DNA of 64,000 nucleotides from Liolophura sinensis (GCF_032854445.1 NC_088304.1:1114001-1178000); one strand, 5' to 3'. Numbered from the stretch's first letter, positions 1-63,311 are shown. Notes: a model not told the origin generated them from the letters alone. Translations and numbers: made by a program.

Positions 1-51431
<51,431 letters not shown>

Positions 51432-51602
51432 GGCAATCTCTCAGAGCTGCCTGAAAAGAAAAACAACAAAAACACATAATTCTCATGTCCTGCCTATATA
51501 TGCACTTCTCACATTAGCTGAGCACACGCCATCTTTAATTTTGACAGAAACCTTCACATGTAAACAAACACAACTGATTACACGTGTAAAACAAGAACTT
51601 AC

Positions 51603-51712
51603 GGCTTGCTCGTGACAGAATCGGCCAAACCGAGGCATAAAAAAAAGAGCTCAGTACGTTGACAAGCAAGTCTCGAGTTGTAATTGGTGGTCAGTTTGAA
51701 CGGTGGATTACA
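51603..51712 (-). other. Possible second untranslated exon
   Basis: It is bounded by a textbook pyrimidine tract and CAG acceptor (51713-51730) and a GTAAGTTC donor at 51602 on the minus strand. The 110-base segment lies between the probable promoter and the first coding exon. Inferred from splice signals only. Confidence 0.4.
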
Positions 51713-51892
51713 CTGAAGAAAGAAAAAGGTCTCACGAATATTGCATATTAATGAGGCAAAATGTGTTGAATTTGAATAACGGCGACCATGACACTTAACT
51801 ATCCAACACACCAATAGACAGGAGTATTTGGCTTCTGCGTTATACACTCAATTTTGATACTTAACCTTGAATGAATTGTATTTGGGTTCCTT

Positions 51893-52320
51893 GTGCTTTC
51901 CGTAACCACACATCCTTTTTCACTCGTGAATAAATGCATTATAGTCATAAAGGCTTCCATGGCACACACTCCTCAGTCACTCTCTTCATCGTTAAGCGGT
52001 GGGAAGATGGCACCAGTGGCCGAGGAGAGTGTGCCGTGGAATAATAAATCTCTTCTAAAGCGAGTAGGGACATCTGGTGATAGTGCGGTGGGTGCAGAGA
52101 GCAGGTCTTCAGGTTGGTGTCTTATTTGCACGAATCCTGGTCTCTCAGAAAGCAAAGCCTGGACCCTCGCTGGGTAGGAAATTTACACTGTAAGCGCCGA
52201 GACCCCAACCACGCTAGGCCAGTAGAAGAAAAGGAGTTGGAGTCTTTCGGGGATAATGAATGGACAAGTCTGGCCTTCTCATTCACTGAGCACATGACGT
52301 TTTATTATGCAACTCGGTAA
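51893..52320. other. Unexplained segment with open frames on both strands
   Basis: A 94-codon frame on plus (51893-52177) and a 60-codon frame on minus (51973-52155) overlap. The minus frame ends TGAIFPPLNDEESD, unusually protein-like. It lies in the probable 5' UTR intron, without clear splice sites. I do not recognise either product; it could be a decayed gene fragment or chance. Confidence 0.2.
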
Positions 52321-52895
52321 TGATGCATATTTACATGCATGTAACGTAGTCCTATTCTGCAACATTCCCCACTGCCCACGGTGGCTCATATTGTTCATTA
52401 AAAGTTATTTACCACAATGCACTAGGGCCGATACTAAAACGCAACACTTTGACATTTCTTATCACCGTTACAAAATTAAAAGGCATACATGTAGATCCAT
52501 GCATATATAGATCCATGCGTAGTCATATACATTCATACTTCGACCAGAAACGCACATTTTGTAACAGGGTACAGTCAATCAAAAATCACACGTAAATCCG
52601 ATTGTTTTGTTGTAGTCTTCTTTGTAGTGTGGATCTCACACAAAAATAGGTTTTCGACCTTTTTTTGTAACAACTTGAATGGAATTGAGGTTTGTGCACT
52701 ACAGAACGGAATTTTGTAATCTCCCAATGCAATTGAATCGACTCAAAATTATCAGCTGTAACTACGTGCAACAAATGCTGCGGCCGGCATCGTAGCGGGC
52801 CATGCGGCTTCACCCGCCATATTCATTATGACCTGGCCAAGCAAGCTTCCTGTGCGCGCCATATTGAATCTTTTGCTAGAGCAGAGCGAACTTAC

Positions 52896-53105
52896 CAAAA
52901 TTTGATTCACAAATTTTACCGCGACAACCCTGCCATCAGTGGTGAAAAATCATCGATCCGATCAGATCAGCATCTGATCTCAAAATTTGTATACAGTGCG
53001 CCAAACATTGCAAAAATTTCAACCAGATTTTCGTGGATGGAAACCACAACACAATTTCATCAATCTTCCCTCTCCGACAATGAATGTAGCTGGTAAACGA
53101 GGGCT
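52896..53105 (-). other. Probable first, untranslated exon
   Basis: The minus strand has a strong donor here (TTTTG then GTAAGTTC, donor at 52894-52895). It lies just downstream of a CCAAT and NRF1-like promoter patch. No long open frame leads into the gene, so it would be 5' UTR. The right end (transcription start) is a guess. Confidence 0.4.
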
Positions 53106-53107
53106 TT

Positions 53108-53160
53108 TCTGCGCCTGCGCAGCAGACGGTAAGCTATGTCGGACGATTTCATTGGTTGAT
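53108..53160 (-). promoter_or_regulatory. Probable core promoter of the remodeller gene
   Basis: CCAAT on the minus strand at 53155-53151 and an NRF1-like palindrome TGCGCCTGCGCA at 53110-53121 lie just upstream of the likely untranslated exon. YY1-like GCCATATT elements occur at about 52813 and 52858. No TATA box seen. The start site is inferred. Confidence 0.45.
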
Positions 53161-53169
53161 AATTACAGA

Positions 53170-54090
53170 GATTGATATCATTGTCAGGCCACAACACGTG
53201 TTTATTAACACTACATTTGTGAACAAAAATGTGAATAACTTCGATGGGTTTTCGACAACAAATAAAACAATGGCCCAGGTTACAGGCGGCTAAGATGTTA
53301 TGAAATGGGCATGACATTGTACAAAACCATGTCGCCACTGAAGAAAATAACTTTAGTTTGCGTGTGTGCATAGCCTATATAGCCTACGCCGGTAGGCCTA
53401 TGCTTTTTTCAGTTCAGTTGGAAGTTTGTTGCACGATTGCATTTTTACAACTACGACTACAGTGCGTTAGGGAAATGTAACATAGGCATGTATAGGCCTA
53501 CAAATGTCATTTTGTGATGGATTTACCACGCAGCACGTGCAAAAAAACAGGAAGTCAAATAGCCACTTATAAAGCCACCGGAATATTTGCAAAATTTGTA
53601 AATTCTAGTTTTCTGAGACAAATGTTCACTTCAAAATGAGCTGTATATTGATTACAACTTATGGCCCTATTCTCTATTGTCGCCTCCATGTAGGCCTATA
53701 TAGGGCGTGCTTATATATGCAGTGTTCTTGTTTTGCACTGAACTGGGTTAAAATCAACGTGTATTGTTTTAGCAGCATTGAAACTATTTATTTTTGAATT
53801 TGAATATTCCAGAAGAATAATCCAGAAGAATATTTAATCGTTAGAAGACACGGCGAAGGGGGACTCAGTATACACAGATGAGGTTAGGCCAACTTCTTCA
53901 CGATGTTTATTGGCCTAGAGTGCTGTGGTTTGACAGGCTACTCGGGATATTAACTGTATCGGTGGTAAGAAATGGCGTCTATTTTGTCATAGGTGTTTGA
54001 CTGGGTGTTTGCTAGTGGTTGGGAACGTTGAATAGTTTGAGGGCTATTCTACAATCCGTTTCAAAGGATTTTGTTTAACATTTCATTCAA
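53170..54090. other. Intergenic, upstream of the remodeller gene
   Basis: Holds several TAGGCCTA words (53380-53720, 53930) and no convincing gene on either strand. Confidence 0.55.
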
Positions 54091-54091
54091 T

Positions 54092-54250
54092 TGATTTATA
54101 TATTTATTTGACTGGTGTTTTGCGCCTTAGGCCTAGGCCTACTCAAGGATATTTCACTCATACGACGGCAGTCAGTATTATAGTGGGAGAAACCAGGCAG
54201 AGGCCGGCGGAAGCCCACGACCATCCGCAGGTTGCTGACACCTCTTATCA
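54092..54250 (-). mobile_element. SINE family A, head-less copy with GGCCTA insertion
   Basis: TTTGACTGGTGTTTTGCGCC, a duplicated TAGGCC, then ACTCAAGGATATTTCACTCA and GACCATCCGCAGGTTGCTGA. A second tail fragment follows at 54305-54358. Confidence 0.8.
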
Positions 54251-54867
54251 CGTGCGGTATTTCATTCCAGTACCAGCCTGTGCATATATTAGAGTCTTAA
54301 CTATGATTTATTATTTATTTGATCATTGTTTAACACCACACTCAAGAATTTTCATCTTGGGTAAGAAGTAACAGGTAGGATATATGCTGCTGCTGACATC
54401 ATTAGCCACATCTGGAATCCCGATTTTCTCTCTATGCCGGTGGACTAAGCTATATTATACCTTAGGTCAAGGTGAGAAATTGTCATTGGCTCATTACCTG
54501 TATGGGGTTCGAACAGAATTGATATCGATTTCCAAGGTTGTATATATAGGCCCTGCTAATGAAGCAAAGTTATCCACTGGGTTCGTAATCTGCACGTGCA
54601 GGTTATGTGAACCACTTATTGTGATTAGCGCTCAACAGGTGATGAATCCCCCTGACAAAATTCCATAACCATTGACTCCGTCTATCAACTGTAAGAACTA
54701 TAATGATCAAAGTACACATGGCTTAACTACTTATTTCGAAAAGAAAGTTTAATCAAATGAATGTTAAGCTCTTACTAATTCGCTACATATTTCAAATCGT
54801 TCCATTTTCATCGGAATAGATCGCCACGATATGGCTGCAAAATTGCCGATGTGGCGTTAAGCCATAA

Positions 54868-54912
54868 TCATTCATTTATTCAATCATTCATTCATTCATT
54901 CATTCATTACAA
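54868..54912. repeat. (CATT)n microsatellite
   Basis: About ten CATT units with small interruptions. Intergenic. Confidence 0.9.
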
Positions 54913-55009
54913 TAGATGGCTTATGTCTTGATTAGAATTCACCCTTCCTTTACCTGGAGTCTCCCCTTCCTTCCTCTCCAGGCTTTTCCTTAGAAGAGCA
55001 TATGGTATA

Positions 55010-55335
55010 ACACCAGCGTCAGCTCAGTATGTGGTCAAACGGCAACATTAGGTCAGTATATATTATAAGGGCAACATTAGGTCAGTTCTGGTATATAGTA
55101 TGTATATCCAATGTTGCCGTTAGTCGGTGTATGTTATAACGGTAACCTTACGACAGTGTGGCATAACGGCAACCTTACCTCAGTAAAGCATAAAGGCGAC
55201 CTATGTAAACATGGCATAATGGCAACCTACGTCAACATGGCATACTCGTAACCTACGTCAATATGGCATACCTTACGTATGCCTTACGTCAGTGTGGCAT
55301 CGCGGCAACATTACGTCAGTAAGGCATAATGACGA
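55010..55335. repeat. Decayed minisatellite, left block
   Basis: Loose 25-35 bp units of the type GGCATAACGGCAACCTTACGTCAGTA. Same family as the block at 56050-56640, separated by about 700 bases of ordinary sequence. Confidence 0.75.
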
Positions 55336-55339
55336 CCCA

Positions 55340-56045
55340 CGTCAATAAATATAAGCGTCATGTCCGACATTCGTATAACATTCGTAGCCCGTAAAGGGCG
55401 TTCCAAGTCGATAATCGCAAGATCCATTTCCAAAACAACGTTTAACACTAGCGCACAGAGAAAAGGTATGTTAGAAAATTATACAAATAGGAAATAAAGC
55501 AGCCGGTAACACACAAGAGAGAAGCGGTCATCGGTTTTCAATGATGCCGGGCAGACAGTGGATATTCCAGGCATGAGTTACATATCAAAGTTCAAATTCG
55601 TAGTCCGTGAATGAGTTCCAGGTCAAATAACAATTAAACAAGTATCTCAGTCGCGGTTTAATTGCAACTGTTCATACAAGCACCATGCAGATGCAATGAG
55701 CATGCTTTACGGCCCTAGCCCCATGTTGTGCGGTATTAGATACAGATCGAAAATGACGAGCGTTACAGACCTTAACCTAACAGATTGTGATTCAAAAGTA
55801 ACGGACCATTACGTCTTTCCCGTTAATATGTAAGGATCTCATACTACAAGAGGCGCCATCTATAATGTTACGCATGACATGCTGGTCTGTATAAAAGTTT
55901 GTCTACAATATAGACGGTTACACTCGGCAACCAGCGCCCATCTATGTTGTTAAATGCCATGTACAGGGTAGATGTGTAAATAAGGATAACAGCGCCGTCT
56001 ATGCGGTTGATCACAATGAGATTCTGAACGCTTTGTCCATACCTG
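55340..56045. other. Intergenic spacer between two minisatellite blocks
   Basis: No open frame of note and no repeat that I recognise. Confidence 0.5.
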
Positions 56046-56049
56046 CCAA

Positions 56050-56640
56050 AGAGAGCGTTATACTCATAACGGCTACCTTACGTAGCATGGCATAACGGCT
56101 ACCTTACGTTAGCATGGCATAACGAAGACCTTACCTCAGCGTGGTATAACGGTGACATAACGTCAGTAAATAACAGCGATCTTACGTTAGTATATGACAT
56201 GACGGCGACCTTACGTCATTATATGACATATCAGTGACCTTACGTCAGTATGACATGATGACGATCTTACGCATGGCATAACGGTGACCTACGTCAGTAT
56301 GACATGACGGCGACCTTACGTCATTATTTGACATAACGGCGACCTTACGTCAGCATGACATAACGGGGACCTTAAGTCAGCATGGCATAACGAAGACCTT
56401 AAGTCTGTATATGGCATAACGGGAATCTTACGTCAGTATGGCATAACGGTGACATGACATCAGTAAATAACATGATGGCGATCTTACGTAGTATATGACA
56501 TGAAACGGCGACCTTACGTCCTTATATGACATCACGGTGACCTTAAGTTAGCATGGCATGACGGGGACCTTAAGTCAGCATGGCATAACGGTGATTTGAC
56601 GTCAGTATCTGACATGACGGCGGTCTGACCCGTTTCATCT
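56050..56640. repeat. Decayed minisatellite, right block
   Basis: About 20 units around TGACATAACGGCGACCTTAC plus GTCAGTA, with many small length changes. Every unit brings a near-CRE TTACGTCA. Confidence 0.8.
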
Positions 56641-56776
56641 GACCAACACACCACCTGAAAACCGCATATCCAGAGCGCATTGAAACATTGCTGTTTCTAA
56701 TAAAAACATGAACAAATAAATAAATGAACATCATCAAACTATAAAATCCACGAAATGGACAGTATCGGTGCAAGTT

Positions 56777-58125
56777 TTGAGTGAGTGAGTGAGTGAGTGA
56801 GTGCTTGGGGTTTAACGTCATACTTTTCCAGGTTTTGAACTTTTATATAGTGAGTGAGTGAGTGAGTGAGTGAGCGCTTGGAGTTTGACGTCGTACTTAT
56901 CCAGGTTTTGAACTTTTATAATAGTGAGTGAGTGAGTGAGGTGAGTGAGTGAGCAATTGGGGTTTGACGTCCTACTTATCCAGGTTTTGAACTTTTATAT
57001 AGTGAGTGAGTGAGTGATTGAGTGAGTGCTTGGGGTTTGAGGTCGTACTTATCCAGGTTTTGAACTTTTATATAGTGAGTGAGTGAGTGAGGGAATGAGT
57101 GAGTGAGTGAGTGAGTGAATGAGTGAGTGAGCGATTGGGGCTTGACGTCCTACTTATCCCGGTTTTTGAACTTTTATATAGTGAGTGAGTGATTGAGTGA
57201 GTGAATGAGCGCTTGGGTTTGATGTCGTACTTATCCAGGGGTTTGAACTTTTGTATAGTGAGTGAGTGAGTGAGTGAGTGAGTGCATGGGGTTTGACGAC
57301 TTATCCAGGTTTTGAACCTTTTATATAGTGAGTGAGTGAGTGAGTGAGTGAATGAGTGAGTGAGTGAGTGAGTGAGTGAGTGAATGAGTGAGTGAGTGAA
57401 TGAGTGAGTGAGCGATTGGGGTTTGACGTCCTACTTATCCCAGGTTCGAACTTTTATATAGTGAGTGAGTGAGTGAGCGCATGGGGTGTGACGTCGTACT
57501 TATCCAGGTTTTGAACTTTTATATAGTGGGTGAGTGATTGGAGTGAGTGAATGAGCGCTTGGGGGTTTGATGTCGTAATTATCCAGGTTTTGAACTTTTA
57601 TATAGTGAGTGAGTGAAGTGAGTGAGTGAGTGAGTGAGTGAGTGCATGGGGTTTGACGTCGTACTTATCCAGGTTTTGAACTTTTATATAGTGAGGTGAG
57701 TGAGTGAGGGAATGAGTGAGTGAGGGAATGAGTGAGTGAGTGAGTGAGTGAGTGAGTGAGTGAGTGAGTGAGTGAGTGAGTGAATGAATGAGTGAGTGAG
57801 TGAATGAGTGAGTGAGCGATTGGGGTTTGACGTCGTACTTATCCAGGTTTTGAACTTTTATATAGTGAGTGAGTGAGTGAGTGAGTGAGTGGGTGAATGA
57901 GCGCATATGGTGTGACGTCGTACTTATCCAGGTTTTGAACTTTTATATAGTGAGTGAGTGATTGAGTGATTGAGTGAATGAGTGAGTGAGCGCTTGGGGT
58001 TTGATGTCGTACTTATCCAGGTTTTGAACTTTTATATAGTGAGTGAGTGAGTGAGTGAGTGAGTGAGTGAGTGAGCGCTTGGGGTTTGACGTCGTACTTA
58101 TCCAGGTTTTGAACTTTTATATATT
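56777..58125. repeat. Satellite of (GTGA)n blocks plus SINE-tail sequence, about 15 units
   Basis: Units of about 70-170 bp. Each is a variable (GTGA)n run followed by GCTTGGGGTTTGACGTCGTA, then CTTATCCAGGTTTTGAAC and TTTTATATA. The first two parts equal the 3' end of the SINE at 62927-63270, so the satellite grew from a copy of that tail. Confidence 0.9.
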
Positions 58126-58129
58126 CTAT

Positions 58130-58785
58130 GTATGTGAAATTAAGAATGTACAGTTAAATATAAAAATGCAGTATGAACAAGATTTGGAAAAAAGCTAATT
58201 ATATGACATGTATGGTCGATACACAAAACTACATAATAACAGGTTGTCGCTTCCAAGCAGATGTTTTCCGATGCCTTATTAGTGACGTATTCTACATATC
58301 CTAGACAGTGAAACGGCTTTTTTACATATTTTCTTTATCCGTATTGGAAACAATTTCCTTCTCGGTTGAAATATGTTTCCCTATTTAGGTTGAAAAAATT
58401 GCTGTGTAAAAAACAAATCCTGTGTACTAAAACTAAATTCCTTTGTGGAAAAGAATTACTTTAAGTCTTTTATATTAAACATTTATCTGTGAACCAAAAA
58501 TTATAAGTCATACATGCTCTTTCTTGATAAACTCCTTAAAACTAAATAAGTCGTCGTACGGCCAAGTTCATATGTAGAAAACAAACTAAATATTCTAATA
58601 TCATTTCTTGATAGTAATAGTATTTACATTTGCTGAACTTATGCTTCTATCTGTACGGACGCCTTAACTGGGAACTCGAATGGGCGGCACAAAGATTTCC
58701 AAACGCTACTGTTCATGAGTACAAACTAGATCTGTGTTTTATAAGCATATATACCCCAAAACGTATATGAATGTATACATGTCTT
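58130..58785. other. AT-rich intergenic spacer
   Basis: Nothing seen beyond AT-rich unique-looking sequence. Confidence 0.5.
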
Positions 58786-58952
58786 TTTTCAGTCATATGA
58801 TGACAAGGAGTCATCAGGTGTCTGGACATATAGCCTACTGTGTCTAGTGACGGGGCAAGTCCATGCCGCTAAAGTGCTGCCGCCACTGAGGTATCATGCC
58901 AAAGACACCAGGCGTGACACCCCACTCAGTCACATTATGCTGATATAGACGT
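58785..58952 (-). mobile_element. SINE-family-B-like fragment on the left of the 48-bp array
   Basis: TTTTTTCAGTCATATGATGA matches the family B 3' region. The following CCACTCAGTCACATTATGCT resembles its body. The 48-bp array begins immediately after. Confidence 0.5.
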
Positions 58953-60110
58953 ACAGCATAGAGAGTAAATCCAGAGCAGCTACGACAGGGTGATAGACGA
59001 ACAGCATAGAGAGTAAATCCAGAGCAGCGACGACAGTGTGGTGAACGTACAGCATAGAGAGTAAAACCAGAGCAGCGACGACAGGGTGATAGACGAACAG
59101 CATAGAGAGTAAATCCAGAGCAGCGACGACAGTGTGGTGAACGAACAGCATAGAGAGTAAAACCAGAGCAGTGACGACAGGGTGATAGACGAACAGCATA
59201 GAGAGTAAATCCAGAGCAGTGACGACAGGGTGATAGACGAACAGCATAGAGAGTAAACCCAGAGCAGTGACGACAGGGTGATAGACGTACAGCATAGAGA
59301 GTAAATCCAGAGCAGTGACAACAGGGTGATAGACGTACAGCATAGAGAGTAAATCCAGAGCAGTGACGACAGGGTGATAGACGAACAGCATAGAGAGTAA
59401 ACCCAGAGCAGTGACGACAGGGTGATAGACGTACAGCATAGAGAGTAAATCCAGAGCAGCATAGAGAGTAAATCCAGAGGGTGATAGACGAACAGCATAG
59501 AGAGTAAATCCAGAGCAGTGACGACAGGGTGATAGACGTACAGCATAGAGAGTAAATCCAGAACAGTGACGACAGTGTGATAGACGTACAGCATAGAGAG
59601 TAAATCCAGAGCAGCGACGACAGTGTGGTGAACGGCATAGAGAGTAAATCCAGAGCAGCGACGACAGTGTGATAGACGAACAGCATAGAGAGTAAATCCA
59701 GAGCAGTGACGACAGTGTGGTGAACGAACAGCATAGAGAGTAAATCCAGAGCAGTGACGACAGGGTGATAGACGAACAGCATAGAGAGTAAATCCAGAGC
59801 AGCGACGACAGTGTGGTGAACGTACAGCATAGAGAGTAAATCCAGAGCAGTGACGACAGTGTGATAGACGAACAGCATAGAGAGTAAATCCAGAGCAGCG
59901 ACGACAGTGTGGTGAACGTACAGCATAGAGAGTAAAACCAGAGCAGTGACGATAGTGTGGTGAACGTACAGCATAGAGAGTAAATCCAGAGCAGTGACGA
60001 CAGTGTGATAGACGTACAGCATAGAGAGTAAACCCAGAGCAGTGACGACAGTGTGATAGACGTACAGCATAGAGAGTAAATCCAGAGCAGTGACGACAGG
60101 GTGATAGCTG
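58953..60110. repeat. 48-bp tandem array, about 24 copies
   Basis: Unit AGCATAGAGAGTAAATCCAG plus AGCAGTGACGACAGGGTG and ATAGACGAAC; main variants are CGACGACAGTGTGGTGAACG and GTAAAACC. Because 48 is a multiple of 3 and the unit has no minus-strand stop, three minus frames stay open for about 400 codons. I read these as artefacts: pure repeat, no complexity, no gene context. Confidence 0.95.
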
Positions 60111-60299
60111 GCAAGTGATCACACGTAACCGTTGAAATACTGCCTTTTGTCAATTTACTTCATTTAGGGTTTTATTCTACTGGTCATGTAAATGCATAAA
60201 CAGAAGCAAATTACACGCCCCCCTAGCACTATAAATTAAGCGGAATTAGGTAAAAAATGCTTTGATGTTAATTGCAATTTATTATAGGTCACTGGTCTA

Positions 60300-60405
60300 G
60301 ACTTATTCCGTGCTCTAACCTCTCAGTGCTGAGCGCCAAGCGAGGCAGCAACACGCACATGTACCGTTTTGAGGTCTTGAGTAGGATCTGACACCTGGTA
60401 AATGG
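60300..60405 (-). mobile_element. SINE-family-B-like body fragment on the right of the 48-bp array
   Basis: TGCTGAGCGCCAAGCGAGGC and GAGGTCTTGAGTAGGATCTG align with the AAACGACAAGCGAGG...AAGGTCTTCGG body of the complete element. It suggests the array sits inside one old copy. Confidence 0.5.
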
Positions 60406-60610
60406 CGTCGTGCATTCGCAGTTCTCTTATGAACGCATGATTGTTTTGAATGGGAGGGTAAATTCTGATATTATGCATGGTATTTGATATTTACACTGAT
60501 GCACATGGTGCTGGGTAATTGTTATAGGCCTGTATGCCCTCTGTATGCCTGTATAAAAATCTGGTTCTTACATACAGCTGTATTAGTAATTACATATATG
60601 ACATAAGATG

Positions 60611-60765
60611 GGGCCTTCGTGGCCGATGTGCTTAGCATGCCAGCGCGACCCAGTGACTCAGGTGCCTCTGACCAATGCCGTCGCTGTGAGTTCTTGTCCA
60701 GCTCATGCTGGCTTCCTCTCCCGTCGTACGTGGGAAGGTCTGCCAGCATTCCGCGGACGGTTGCA
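60611..60765 (+). mobile_element. SINE family A, plus orientation
   Basis: Head GGGGCCTTCGTGGCCGATGT, B-box area GCTGTGAGTTCTTGTCCAGC, then TCATGCTGGCTTCCTCTCCC and GTACGTGGGAAGGTCTGCCA. The core beyond is lost. Confidence 0.85.
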
Positions 60766-60964
60766 TATGAAGAGTGTCGGTTGAAGATAGGATGTCAAGC
60801 ATACATATGTAAAGATCACAGAAATACCACTGAAATACAAAACTGACAAGATCAGCGCAGGGTTTGAATCTGTACAGTTCTTGTATAAAGCTATGTTTAT
60901 TAGTTATGACTGCCATGTTCAAGTATAAAGTTCTACAATGTTGCGAAATATATATGTACATGTA

Positions 60965-61245
60965 CATACAGTTATTTACTTATTTATTTGTTCATTTATT
61001 TATTCATTTATTTATTTATTCACTTATTTATTCATTGTTGCTTTTCGCCGTACTCAAGAATATTTCACGTATACGACAGCAGCCAGCATTATGGTTGGAG
61101 AAAACGGGCAGGCCACGGGGGGAAACCTACGACAGTCCGCAGGTCGCTGACAGAACGTCCACAACGTACAGCCGGAGAGGACGTCATGCAGCGCGAGCTG
61201 GTATAGAACCCACAGGGACCGCGATGGTGAGATGCCATGTCAAGA
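60965..61245 (-). mobile_element. SINE family A, with (TTTA)n-type tail
   Basis: A long TTTATT-rich tail (60970-61040), then CGCCGTACTCAAGAATATTT, GCAGCCAGCATTATGGTTGG, and ACCCACAGGGACCGCGATGG. Confidence 0.85.
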
Positions 61246-61249
61246 CGTT

Positions 61250-62600
61250 TTATCTCGGATCCACCTTATATGACTCAGATATACAACAAACCCGTGTATT
61301 GAGTTTGCATTGTTTTGTACTTGTTTGTGTGAAATGTCATCCATGGAAATAACTAAGACCTAACAAAGTAAGAAATTCCAAAACTAAATGACACCCACCA
61401 AGGTATACTACATGCTACTCCTCCGAGGCGTGTTTGTGAACCAACCAACCCTTCTTGTAAAAGTAGCCATTTTGCAAACTAGTCAGAGGAATGGAGGCGT
61501 CATCCCTATAGGATCTGGCGAGCAGTCTAGCATAAAGATGGCGTTTATTTAAACCATAGACTTGTCTTGATCACATTTTGCCCGAGTAATCTCCCCTGAA
61601 CTGCATATAGCGTCTTTGTATAGCGAAATAAGATTAGTTTTGTAGAGCACTGGAAACACTGGAACCAATGAACTTTTACAGGAACTTTACATAAATTAAG
61701 TTACGTGGCAGGTACGTAGACCGTACTTTGTTTATCCATATTATGCCAAAGTATTTGGTTGACAACCTAGATTCAGCCATACATACATGTTTAGTGGCGT
61801 GGGAATGAAATTAAAAGCGAAGTGGAATGGGTTGGGGATAAGGGTGCGGGGGCGACTATCACGGCACATTAGGCAGGAGTTCAGGGGCCCTCAAGGCCCC
61901 GGAAGCTCCGCGACCCTAGATAACATCTCAACCATTCTGAGGCATCGAGAGTTGGGGGTCTGAAGGATATAGAGCCAAGTGATATTCTGAAAATGAAGAG
62001 TATAAAAGGTTACCCCTTCACGGTAGGTGAGGGTTCATGGGGCCACTTGATCAGACATTCAATGTTGGGGAACCAAGACATGGAGTTTAAAGAGTACAGA
62101 GGCGTAAAAGCGACATGTTAAAAAAAAAAAAAAACAATGTTAAAAAGATTAAAATGGGGAGGGGGGATGGGCGGATATAGGAAGGCCGTTTAAAAGTCTA
62201 TCTGAGCACATTAGTCCCGGACGCTCTCCAGGACCCTAGATGTAGGGTCTAACGGAATACGGAGCCGATCAGTCTGCAATGCGCCGAGTTTAAGAGTCGT
62301 GCTTCCAAGTGTAACATTTGGAGTGCGGACTTTAATGTGACAACCACAGATGAGCATCGATGTTTTTTTTTCACCACCGGTATTTAAAAGATATTTATTT
62401 CATTGATTGAAAAAAAAAAAGAATTTCAAGATTCCAATATTCTTCAAAGGTGTTCATATTCCAACTCCATTAAAAGTGTTCAGTTTTTTAAACTTTAAGG
62501 TGTTGATAAATTAACTTTTAATGGAGGTGGAATGTGAACACTTTGAAAAGTTTTAAAACATTAACATCAAAAGTATTCCGAGTTCTACCAGCAGCTTGCG
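61250..62600. other. Intergenic stretch
   Basis: No supportable gene. There are two similar sub-segments with AGGGCCCTC/CCCTAGAT words (61880-61990, 62200-62290) and a possible inverted pair of AGGTGTT/AACACTT words at 62450-62550. No clear element boundaries. Confidence 0.5.
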
Positions 62601-62604
62601 GATG

Positions 62605-62692
62605 GTCAAACCGGCTCTGTCCGGTTTCTTCCCACTATATATAATGCTGGCCGCTGTCGCACAAGTGAAATATTCTTGAGTATGTCATCTAA
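62605..62692 (+). mobile_element. SINE family A, tail-side fragment, plus orientation
   Basis: CCGGCTCTGTCCGGTTTCTT, ATAATGCTGGCCGCTGTCGC and GTGAAATATTCTTGAGTATG are the family core in reverse. Confidence 0.7.
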
Positions 62693-62926
62693 TAGTTGCA
62701 GTTAAAAAAATCTCTGTATTTTACCTAATTCTGTTTAAGCATTGTTTAGCATTTACATGAACAGTTAGAATAAAACCCTAAGTTGACAAGAGGTCGGAAA
62801 TCACGGATTACCAGGAAAAAACCACCGACCTTCGGCAGGTACCCCGCAGCTGAAATATACTTTTAAAAAGCGACCACACAGTCCTTAACCGGCTTCCATA
62901 CACATAACCGCTTTTCTATAGAATGG

Positions 62927-63270
62927 AGTGAGTGAGTGAGTGCTTGGGGTTTAACGTCGTACTCAACAATTTTTCAGTCATATGACGACGAAGGAATTCT
63001 TAGAGTGCATGTAATGTGTAGATTTCCACCGCTCTGTTGTTTAGTGCTGCTTTATTGAGACGCTTTACCGAAGGCAAGTAAGCCGTCCCACCCGAGCCAT
63101 TACACTGATACGGGTCAACCAGTCGCTGTACTAACCCCTTAATGCTAAACGACAAGCGAGGAAGTTACAATTTCCTCTTTTAAGGTCTTCGGTGTGACTG
63201 GACCCAGGGTTGACCCTGGATCTACCGCCTCCCGAAGCGGACGCTCTACCAATTGTGCTATCGAGGCCAG
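62927..63270 (-). mobile_element. tRNA-derived SINE, family B, with (CTCA)n tail
   Basis: Minus-strand head GGCCTCGATAGCACAATTGG continues TAGAGCG (A box), and CAGGGTCAACCCTGG is the B-box region. The body ends GTCATATGACTGAAAAATTG, then GTACGACGTTAAACCCC, then (CTCA)n. A mobile element of this design copies itself with LINE enzymes that recognise the 3' tail. Confidence 0.85.
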
Positions 63271-63311
63271 TTTGTAGAATGGAAATTCTGCCCCTTTCTT
63301 GCAGAACATGT

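Noticed and set aside
57598-57906. Minus frame of repeated THSLTHSL words
   Set aside because: Translation of the (GTGA)n satellite.
58844-60153. Three minus-strand open frames of about 380-408 codons
   Set aside because: They run through a 48-bp tandem array whose unit is a multiple of three without stops. Pure repeat in three frames at once, no conserved residues, no promoter or splice context.
60864-61352. Plus-strand 162-codon frame
   Set aside because: Runs through a SINE and its TTTATT tail in antisense; composition follows the repeat.
63185-63270. tRNA gene on the minus strand
   Set aside because: A and B boxes are present but the stems do not pair well, and a SINE body and tail follow, so it is a SINE head.
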